Positions 16,757 through 23,626 of a stretch of DNA of 41,566 nt are shown here, piece after piece. Position numbers and translations under genes: made by a program. This stretch comes from Phycisphaerae bacterium (lineage in GTDB: Bacteria > Planctomycetota > Phycisphaerae > UBA1845 > UTPLA1). The stretch's first letter is position 1; each line of letters starts with the position of its first letter. A model generated the notes under the pieces. The model was given only the letters and a program-made list of their open reading frames with translations, did no database searches and had not been told where the DNA came from. The stretch lies in assembly GCA_030432035.1 (NCBI GenBank), contig JAUIHO010000011.1:1-41566 (forward strand), read 5' to 3'.

Positions 16757-17341
16757 ATGACTGATTCGGATTCAATTGACCAATTCCCACAACGTTCCAA
16801 GCGCAACGTTTGGCTATGGATAGCGGTACTTGTAATCGTCGGAGGGGTTAACTTCTACTTCTTCGGGCAGCGCTGCCATACATCAAGCGAGTTTTTCGGA
16901 AGCGACGTATGGACGCTCGCGATGACAAGTGATTCGGTAGATGTCGTGCTATTGGAGACGTTCAGTATATCGGCTGACAATCGACCTTCGGAATTTAAGA
17001 TGGGGAAGTCGATCGGCGGCGTCACCCGTTCTAACGCGGTAGTGCCGTTGGCGGATTGGTTGATGCGTTTGCGTTCCCAGCTCAACGAATTGAATCATTG
17101 CGACCAATTGTTCTTCAATATGACGAAGCGTTGTTTGCCGGTGCCCGGTGTGGCTGTTCGTTTCACGGGTAAGCGAAATGAGACCGCGATTCTGCTGTTC
17201 TGTTTTGAATGCGATATGCTCTCGATCGCGATGGCAGATGACGAACCTCGATGGGAAGACTTTGACGCACAGCACGGTGAACTGCTCGCGCTCGTGCGCG
17301 AATTGTTCCCAGATGATGAAGCGCTTGCCGACTTGAATTGA
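16757..17341 (+). CDS. Membrane-anchored protein of unknown function
   Basis: A 194-residue protein with a single N-terminal membrane segment (VWLWIAVLVIVGGVNFYFFG, residues 19-38) after a short basic stretch. A soluble, mixed alpha/beta domain follows, with several Cys (RCHTSSEF, KRCLPVPG, FCFECDM) and an acidic C-terminus ending FPDDEALADLN. Topology is probably N-in with the domain outside. I recognise no family. ATG 16757 follows a weak AAGGGCG stretch. It stands 109 bases after the nucleotidyltransferase gene and 88 before the ankyrin-OTC gene, but no link between their functions is evident. Confidence 0.72.
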   Translation: MTDSDSIDQFPQRSKRNVWLWIAVLVIVGGVNFYFFGQRCHTSSEFFGSDVWTLAMTSDSVDVVLLETFSISADNRPSEFKMGKSIGGVTRSNAVVPLADWLMRLRSQLNELNHCDQLFFNMTKRCLPVPGVAVRFTGKRNETAILLFCFECDMLSIAMADDEPRWEDFDAQHGELLALVRELFPDDEALADLN

Positions 17342-17429
17342 AAATGTTCGCCGGATGAACAGTGCTATGCTCTATGCACCGCCTACCGTGAACGACACCG
17401 TGACGACTTTCAAAAGAGATCAATGAATC

Positions 17430-18938
17430 GTGGCCGAGAAATCCCCGAACAACGTCTCACGCATTCGGAGTTTCCTTGATGCGGCTGTCGATGACCATCC
17501 ATTGGCCGCACAAATGCTGCGCGACCACCCCGGCTTGCTTAACGCGCGCTACATGAGCGAAACGGCGCTGCACTGGTTGTCGGTCGAGAACTATCTCGAC
17601 GCGGTTCGTTTTCTTGTCGGCCTCGGCTTCGATGTGAATACCACCGCCGACCGGTTCGAAGGCGAAACGCCCTTAGAGAATGCCGCCCAGCTGGGTAACC
17701 ACGAAATGGTCGAACTCTTGCTCGAGCTCGGGGCGAATCCCAATCCGAAACAACGGCTATACGAACCGATGTCCTTGACGTACATCGCGATCAAAAAAGC
17801 CGATGCCCGCATGCTCGATATCCTGCTGCGGCACGGGGCGGCATATCGATACGAGGACGCCGATGTGGTGGACGGCATGCGTTTCAATTTAACGCCGGAC
17901 GATCAAAAAAAACTGCAGGCGGTCTTGAGGAGATATGGACACGAACTGCCCGAGCCCCCATATTTCCAACCATTGAATGAAGACCCCGATTTCCCTTTGG
18001 AGAACCCGGCCATGAGCCTTAAAGGACGTAGCCTCGTTACGCTTGCCGACCTTACGCCCGACGAATTGCACAAGATCATCAAGCTCGCGGGCAAAGTGAA
18101 GAAAAAGCCCGGCGATTTTGCCAAGAGTTTTCGCCGTCAAACGCTGGCGATGATTTTTATGAAGCCGTCGCTGCGCACGCGCGTGTCGTTTGAAACCGGT
18201 ATGACGCAGATGGGCGGCCACGCGATTTATCTGTCGCCGAACGACATTAGCATCGGTAAGCGCGAAACGACGGAAGATATCGCCATCGTCACGTCGCGTT
18301 ACGTCGACATCATCATGGCGCGCGTGTTTGGACACGACATCGTCGAAGAGATGGCCAAGCACGCGACGGTGCCTGTGATCAATGGTTTATCCGATTATGC
18401 GCACCCGTGCCAGGTGTTGGCGGATTTGCAAACGATCGTTGAACGCAAGGGCAAGTTGGACGGTTTGAAATTGGTGTATTCGGGCGACGGCAACAACATG
18501 GCGCACTCGCTGATGTTCGGCGGGGCGCTAAGTGGTATGCATGTGGTCATCGTGACGCCGCCGGGGTTTGAGCCCAAGCCTGAGGCGGTGCAGCGCGCAC
18601 AAGTGCTGGCCGCTAACGGGGCGACCATTGAAACGACGACCGACCTGGGCGCTGCCGCGCAAGGTGCCGACGTGATTTACACCGACGTATGGGCCAGCAT
18701 GGGCCAGGAAGACGACGCCGCGCGCCGTCGCGAGTTTTTCATGCCATACCAAGTCAATGCCGAGTTGATGGCGAAGGCCAAGCCCGATTGCACGTTTTTG
18801 CACTGTCTGCCGGCGCATTACGACGAAGAAGTGACGTACGACGTAACCCGCTCCGAGAATTCGGCGATCTTCGATCAGGCGGAAAACCGCATGCACGCGC
18901 AAAAGGCGTTGATGTTGTTGTTGGCCGGTGCGGAGTAG
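17430..18938 (+). CDS. Ankyrin-repeat / ornithine carbamoyltransferase fusion protein
   Basis: A single uninterrupted frame of 502 residues. Residues 1-170 carry about three ankyrin repeats (ETALHWLSVENYLDAVRFLV, ETPLENAAQLGNHEMVELLL, ELGANPN, MLDILLRHGAA). Residues 195-502 are a complete ornithine carbamoyltransferase, the enzyme that joins carbamoyl phosphate to ornithine to give citrulline. Active-site blocks are MKPSLRTRVSFETG (carbamoyl phosphate), DYAHPCQVLADLQ, DVWASMGQE (the ornithine SMG loop, so not aspartate carbamoyltransferase) and HCLPAH. The GTG start at 17430 has only a weak GAGA site. An internal in-frame ATG at 18012 has GGAG about nine bases upstream and would yield a stand-alone 308-residue enzyme of normal family length. 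Standard OTC proteins have no ankyrin domain. The enzyme function is equivalent to argF. Confidence 0.93.
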   Translation: MAEKSPNNVSRIRSFLDAAVDDHPLAAQMLRDHPGLLNARYMSETALHWLSVENYLDAVRFLVGLGFDVNTTADRFEGETPLENAAQLGNHEMVELLLELGANPNPKQRLYEPMSLTYIAIKKADARMLDILLRHGAAYRYEDADVVDGMRFNLTPDDQKKLQAVLRRYGHELPEPPYFQPLNEDPDFPLENPAMSLKGRSLVTLADLTPDELHKIIKLAGKVKKKPGDFAKSFRRQTLAMIFMKPSLRTRVSFETGMTQMGGHAIYLSPNDISIGKRETTEDIAIVTSRYVDIIMARVFGHDIVEEMAKHATVPVINGLSDYAHPCQVLADLQTIVERKGKLDGLKLVYSGDGNNMAHSLMFGGALSGMHVVIVTPPGFEPKPEAVQRAQVLAANGATIETTTDLGAAAQGADVIYTDVWASMGQEDDAARRREFFMPYQVNAELMAKAKPDCTFLHCLPAHYDEEVTYDVTRSENSAIFDQAENRMHAQKALMLLLAGAE

Positions 18939-18955
18939 GGCGATTGACGTCGTGA

Positions 18956-18989
18956 GCGATATGGCCGTTTTTTGGCAGCGGCCATTCGC
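18956..18989 (+). terminator. Possible terminator hairpin after the ankyrin-OTC gene
   Basis: GCGA-T-ATGGCCG pairs with CGGCCAT-TCGC around an 11-base loop containing TTTTTT, 17 bases after the stop. There is no T-run after the stem, so it is at best a weak or Rho-assisted terminator, or simply a stable hairpin between convergent genes. Confidence 0.35.
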
Positions 18990-19053
18990 GATTGGTTTGC
19001 GTTAAATAAGGCGGTGTTGCGGGGGCAAAGTCGTCGCCCCCCAACACATTTGG

Positions 19054-19662
19054 TTATACGTATAACGCATCAATCCGCTGGCGAATCTCCCCTGCGAGGT
19101 TCTTGCCTTCAAACCGTAATGCATCGGCTTGTTTGCGAAACGCCTCGCGCCGCTCGGCGTCGGTGAAGCCCGGTAGGTTGATCATCACATTGAGCCGCGC
19201 GCCTTCGAGACAAGCGTGGGCAGCCAAGCCTGCCACGCCCGCATCGGAGATGCAGTTTTTCTTCGACTTGTCGAGCCCTTCGAGTGCCAGCTTCATCACG
19301 TCGAAGGCCGTTTGCATGATGGCCAGCGGTGTTTGAGTGGCGGCCAGCGTGGCGGCTTCCATCTGTTGTTGACGGTCGGGCGCATCGGCGGGCAGTTGCC
19401 AGCAGCGCATCAATTCTTCAAATGCGGCAACGTCGGCATCGGCGAGTTCGACTAAGCGGGCGCGCAGGGCGTCGGCCTTGGCGATCGTGTCGTGCAACGG
19501 CCCGGCCTCACCGCTCTTTTTGTCGTTTAAGCGACCGACCATTCCGCAGAGCGCGGCGCCGACGGCACCAATCATGGCGCTGCCGCTACCGCCGCCGGGC
19601 GTCGGCGCGCGGGAAGCAAGCGTGTCGAGAAAGGCTTGTAGCGTTTGTGATTCGGTGTTCAT
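19054..19662 (-). CDS. Formiminotransferase-cyclodeaminase family protein (cyclodeaminase domain only)
   Basis: A 202-residue protein matching the C-terminal cyclodeaminase/cyclohydrolase half of FTCD: N-terminal FLDTLASRAPTPGGGSGSAM with its glycine-rich PTPGGGS signature, ADADVAAFEELM, and ISDAGVAGLAAHACLEGARL. In the full enzyme this domain converts 5-formimino-THF to methenyl-THF with release of ammonia. Stand-alone versions are widespread and may act as methenyl-THF cyclohydrolases in one-carbon metabolism. The formiminotransferase half is not present in this window. ATG 19662 begins the conserved part but has no clear ribosome site; in-frame ATGs at 19692 and 19707 are alternatives. The gene converges on the ankyrin-OTC gene. 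Confidence 0.9.
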   Translation of the reverse strand: MNTESQTLQAFLDTLASRAPTPGGGSGSAMIGAVGAALCGMVGRLNDKKSGEAGPLHDTIAKADALRARLVELADADVAAFEELMRCWQLPADAPDRQQQMEAATLAATQTPLAIMQTAFDVMKLALEGLDKSKKNCISDAGVAGLAAHACLEGARLNVMINLPGFTDAERREAFRKQADALRFEGKNLAGEIRQRIDALYV

Positions 19663-19841
19663 AAAAGGCAATGTTAGCCTATATCGCTTCATCGGGCAGC
19701 ATTGCAATCTAAGACTGGTCTTATCGAGTTATTGTTCGCAGGCTGAGGTCTCGTTAGAAAATCAAACACCCATGCATTGAGGCGGGTTTCTTAACGAGGG
19801 TACTCAGCTCGAATCGGGTGGGGAGCGATGATCTCGTGCAG

Positions 19842-20162
19842 TTATTCTGGCGATTGGTGCTGCGGCGTTTCTCGGAATATGCGTTGAAGGCCGTATCGAA
19901 TCAACTTGATCGTAACATAGATCAACGACGCATAAATGAGGCAGAATATCCAGCCGCCTAGGATCCAGATCGAGTCAAGAATTCCGCCTTCGTGCTTGGG
20001 GTCGAGGTTGCTCAGGATTGGCCCGGCGGCCCCAATGATGACCCATTGGGCAAATGCACCAATGATGATGCCACGCCGCTTAAGGGCGAGTACGCCTAAG
20101 ATCGGCAGGATCAACGCAGCAGCGACCAGTATGCGATCTACAATGATGGGGTCGAAAAACAC
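19842..20162 (-). CDS. Small membrane protein of unknown function
   Basis: A 106-residue protein from GTG 20162 with three hydrophobic segments: ILVAAALILPILGVLAL, IIIGAFAQWVIIGAAGPIL and SIWILGGWIFCLIYASLIYV. A basic amphipathic C-terminal tail follows (RYGLQRIFRETPQHQSPE). Hydrophobic pattern and clean stop-to-stop context support coding. No family recognised, and no close partner on the same strand, since the macro-domain remnant ends 90 bases upstream. Confidence 0.65.
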   Translation of the reverse strand: MFFDPIIVDRILVAAALILPILGVLALKRRGIIIGAFAQWVIIGAAGPILSNLDPKHEGGILDSIWILGGWIFCLIYASLIYVTIKLIRYGLQRIFRETPQHQSPE

Positions 20163-20252
20163 GCAGTTGGCATCCGTTATTTCGAATCTCTTTTAATATA
20201 GACGGTTCAACAACTTAGATTATATCCATCGAAGCGTGACGATTCAGTCACG

Positions 20253-20922
20253 CTAGCCAGCCCGCATCTTCGCCCAAGCCGTTCTATAGACATTCTCGCC
20301 TGTCTGATCGAACAAGACGAATAACACTTTTTTGATCCGAGAATCACTGTCGATCTGCCGCACGGTTTTGTTTAGCGCGATCAGCGCGGCTTCGATCATT
20401 GGGTAACCGTAGGCACCGCAATTGATCGCGGGAAAGGCAAGCGAGCCAAAGTACCTCATCCACATTAATTGTATGGGCTCCGAAGCTTTGCGCTCTGGCT
20501 GAAACCCTCACCCCAGCCCTCTCCCTGCGAGGAAGAGGGAGTAGACGTCACGCTCATCTTTAATGTGGATGGCGTAGTACGTCGTATTCACGCGCGAGCT
20601 TGAAACTGCTTCCATAACAAGATCGGAGCACGGTAGCCGCGTCATGCCGAACGCTGTCATAAACCGGCCCCACGGTATGAATCACGTGCCTCGCTGGTAA
20701 GCGATAGCCCTTGGTGATGCGCGCTTTACCGACAGGGCATCCCCCAAGGGTGCGGCATTCTTCTAAGATTTCCGGCCCGGCTGCGCGATGTATCGCACCA
20801 TCCACGCCGCCACCACCGAGTAGCGTGCTGTTGGCGGCATTGGCAATGGCGTCCACATCACAAGTCGTGATATCGCCCTGGACGATCTGGATGCGACTTG
20901 CGATATCATCACTAACGGTCAT
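20253..20922 (-). pseudogene. Macro-domain (ADP-ribose-binding) gene split by a short inserted element
   Basis: Two minus-strand pieces together make one macro domain. The N-terminal piece (20922 to a stop at 20560) has [51 protein letters not shown] and [11 protein letters not shown], ending at KLAREYD. The C-terminal piece (about 20445 to 20253) continues with SLAFPAINCGAYGYPMIEAA and VLFVLFDQTGENVYRTA. Between them the frame meets stops inside an element with inverted-repeat ends. Macro domains of this YmdB/O-acetyl-ADP-ribose deacetylase type remove ADP-ribose adducts; here the fold would lack its last strands, so the gene is probably dead. It lies 27 bases after recA on the same strand and may once have been co-transcribed with it. 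Confidence 0.85.
20455..20575. mobile_element. MITE-like element inserted in the macro-domain gene
   Basis: About 121 bases that have no place in the macro fold. The ends carry the inverted repeat CATCCACATTAA (20457-20468) and TTAATGTGGATG (20560-20571). The five-base AGTAC occurs on both flanks (20450-20454 and 20576-20580), as expected for a target-site duplication. The interior contains ACCCTCACCCCAGCCCTCTC and a CCCTCT..AGAGGG hairpin, a motif type seen in dispersed repeats of many bacteria. It has no coding capacity, so mobilisation would need a transposase elsewhere. The exact ends are uncertain by a few bases. Confidence 0.65.
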
Positions 20923-20949
20923 GCGTCAAACGGGCGTCTCGCGATACCG

Positions 20950-22143
20950 TTAAGCCGTTGCCTTTGCCGTTTTCTTGGTGCGGCTTTTCTTTTTGCTGAT
21001 CGGGGCCGACTTGCTCACGTTCAACTCTTCGGCGCCGTCTTCGGTCGCTTTACTATCATCCGAGGCCGCATCACTTGACGGGGCGGTGGCAGTTTCTTCA
21101 GCTTTTTCGCCATCCGCTTTGGTTTGCGTATAGCCGCCGGCTTCCAGAATCTTCAGGCGAATTTCTTCCATCAAGTCAGTGTTGTCTTCGAGGAAGCGCT
21201 TGGCGTTTTCGCGGCCTTGGCCCAACTGTACGTCACCGTAGCGTAGCCATGCACCTTGCTTTTCGATGATGTTGTACTTCACGCCCAACTCGAGCAGGTC
21301 GCCGCTGCGACTGATGCCGCTATCAAACATGATATCGAACTGCGCATCGCGGAAGGGCGGGGCGCATTTGTTCTTCACGACGCGGGCACGTACTTGGTTG
21401 CCGGTGACCTTGTCGGCTTCTTTGATCGAAGCAATACGACGCACGTCGATGCGGATCGAGCTATAAAACTTGAGAGCGCGGCCACCGGGCGTGGTTTCGG
21501 GGTTGCCGAACATCACGCCGATCTTTTCGCGAATTTGGTTAATGAAGATAACGATGCAGCGACTCTTGCTGATGGCGGCCGTTAGCTTTCGCATGGCTTG
21601 GCTCATCAGGCGTGCTTGCTGACCGACGTGTGCCTGACCCATTTCGCCTTCGAGTTCGGCCTTGGGAATCAGGGCTGCGACCGAGTCCACGACGATCACG
21701 TCCACCGCATTGGAACGCACCAACATGTCGGCGATTTCCAACGCCTGTTCGCCGCCATCGGGCTGCGAGACCAACAGCGTCTTCGGGTCGACACCGTTGC
21801 GCTTCATCCAGGCAGGGTCGAGCGCGTGCTCGGCATCGACAAAGGCACAAACGCCGTCGTTGCGTTGGGCTTGGGCGATCACATTCAACGCCAGCGTGGT
21901 CTTACCGCTCGATTCGGGGCCGAACACTTCGACGATGCGACCGCGCGGGATGCCGTAGCCGCCCAAGGCCATATCGAGCGAGAGGGCGCCGGTGCCGATG
22001 GCGTCGCGCGTGATCGACACGTCGCCGTCGAGCTGCATGATCGAGCCTTTGCCGTAGGCCTTTTCGATCTGCTGCAAGGCCCGATCGAGGGCGGCGGTGC
22101 GTTTTTCCTGAACCGATCCGTTGTTGCCCGAGGTCTTCGCCAT
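20950..22143 (-). CDS. recA: RecA recombinase
   Basis: A 397-residue protein that binds single-stranded DNA, carries out ATP-dependent strand exchange, and acts as co-protease for LexA-type repressors. Walker A is [12 protein letters not shown], Walker B lies in [54 protein letters not shown] and [14 protein letters not shown] are near-invariant RecA blocks. The core ends near residue 340. It is followed by an unusually long tail of acidic/Ser/Thr residues and then a basic end ([15 protein letters not shown]), where many RecA proteins end in an acidic tail. ATG 22143 begins the conserved protein; GGAG is about 11 bases upstream. An upstream extension to 22251 is not homologous. A perfect palindrome sits 133 bases upstream. 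Confidence 0.98.
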   Translation of the reverse strand: MAKTSGNNGSVQEKRTAALDRALQQIEKAYGKGSIMQLDGDVSITRDAIGTGALSLDMALGGYGIPRGRIVEVFGPESSGKTTLALNVIAQAQRNDGVCAFVDAEHALDPAWMKRNGVDPKTLLVSQPDGGEQALEIADMLVRSNAVDVIVVDSVAALIPKAELEGEMGQAHVGQQARLMSQAMRKLTAAISKSRCIVIFINQIREKIGVMFGNPETTPGGRALKFYSSIRIDVRRIASIKEADKVTGNQVRARVVKNKCAPPFRDAQFDIMFDSGISRSGDLLELGVKYNIIEKQGAWLRYGDVQLGQGRENAKRFLEDNTDLMEEIRLKILEAGGYTQTKADGEKAEETATAPSSDAASDDSKATEDGAEELNVSKSAPISKKKSRTKKTAKATA

Positions 22144-22275
22144 GACGTTTCGCACTCCGAATGTTAAAGCAGGGTGATTGGCCGGGCCGCGCTCAGCGCT
22201 CCGCCCATCTACGGGCAGTCTCGCAGAAAGCCGTCGGCGTTGCAAGGCCAATTTCGGAAAATGTTAGGATTTATT

Positions 22276-22292
22276 TTAGGGTAGTACCCTAA
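22276..22292. promoter_or_regulatory. Palindrome upstream of recA, candidate SOS operator
   Basis: TTAGGGTAGTACCCTAA is a perfect 8-1-8 palindrome 133 bases before the recA start. An overlapping outer pair, ATGTTAGG (22261-22268) and CCTAACAT (22288-22295), is also complementary. recA genes are usually under LexA-type control and LexA operators vary widely between phyla. The sequence matches neither the CTGT-N8-ACAG nor the GAAC-N4-GTTC form, so the regulator is unproven. Confidence 0.4.
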
Positions 22293-22605
22293 CATGACTC
22301 AGGCAACTTTTTTGAGAAGAAAATCACAACGACGACGCAGGGATTGCTGGTTGGGCTTGGTCGCATTCGGAGTGCATTCCGAAGCAGTCGTTCGCAGTGA
22401 CATTAGCCCCTGCCCAGGGGCGCAGAAAGCTGCACGCCTGCCGTGTTTTCTAAGGAAGGTCAAACTCAACTATAAACAAGGAGGCAATCGCGGCACCGCC
22501 TATCGTTCTCAGAATGCACGCCATCCTATGTTAGGGGATCGCCGTGACTGCGAACGTCGAATTTAGTGCCCGGTTATGATGCCCATTTGAAACGACCGAT
22601 TGCTT

Positions 22606-22617
22606 GAACGGTCGTTC
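22606..22617. promoter_or_regulatory. GAAC-N4-GTTC box and hairpin before the Asp-rich lipoprotein gene
   Basis: GAACGGTCGTTC matches the Gram-positive-type LexA box. It overlaps an 8-bp inverted repeat, AACGACCG (22591-22598) with CGGTCGTT (22609-22616), 34 bases ahead of the start codon at 22651. A match of this length is expected by chance less than once in a window this size, so the case rests mainly on its position. The rest of the gap between recA and this gene (22293-22590) holds no supported gene. Confidence 0.3.
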
Positions 22618-22650
22618 GCCCATGGACTTGAAAAATTGGGAGATGATTCA

Positions 22651-23235
<585 letters not shown>

Positions 23236-23236
23236 T

Positions 23237-23379
23237 GTGTAGGGTCCGCTGTGCGGGCCAAGTCATCAGCCAAACAATCCCGATTTCGATGTCATTGTTC
23301 GTATACAGTTCTTCAGTTATTCCTTTGTTAAACATATGGGTGTTCACGCCGCGAATGGTCTGCAGTGCGGACCCTACGG
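23237..23379. repeat. Composite palindromic element, copy 1
   Basis: The element begins TGTAGGGTCCGCTGTGCGGG and ends GGTCTGCAGTGCGGACCCTA, so its ends are inverted copies of one REP-like palindrome (core GGGTCCGCNNTGCGGACC). The middle of about 95 bases is shared with copy 2 at about 85% identity by eye, including the shared tract CAATCCCGATTTCGATGTCA. It starts immediately after the stop of the Asp-rich lipoprotein gene. Confidence 0.85.
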
Positions 23380-23431
23380 AGAGATGGCGTACCCGAACGT
23401 TCAACGCGTTGGTATGTCCCCAAGCCCCAGA

Positions 23432-23574
23432 TGTGTAGGGGTCGTTGTGCGGACCAACTCGTCAGTCAGACAATCCCGATTTCGATGTCATTGCTCGTAT
23501 TGAGTTCATCAGTCGTTCCTTTGTTAAACATCTGGACGTTCGCGCCGCGAATGGTCCGCGGTGCGGACCCTACG
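23432..23574. repeat. Composite palindromic element, copy 2
   Basis: A second copy of the 23237-23379 element in the same orientation, 195 bases further on, ending GGTCCGCGGTGCGGACCCTA. On the minus strand both copies contain a short frame beginning ATGTTTAACAAAGGA that gives MFNKG..(E/D)EL.T.NDIEIGIV; copy 2 then reaches a TGA. Between the copies lies GTATGTCCCCAAGCCCCAGA, related to the repeats at 15847 and 26142. Confidence 0.85.
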
Positions 23575-23626
23575 GGGTGTGGCGTGGGCGTTGCACCGAG
23601 CTACTTAGCAATTAACCGTGTTGCTC

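Noticed and set aside
22294..22566. A 90-codon frame in the recA upstream gap
   Set aside because: No ribosome site, Arg-rich start, no homologous features; more likely leader or non-coding DNA.
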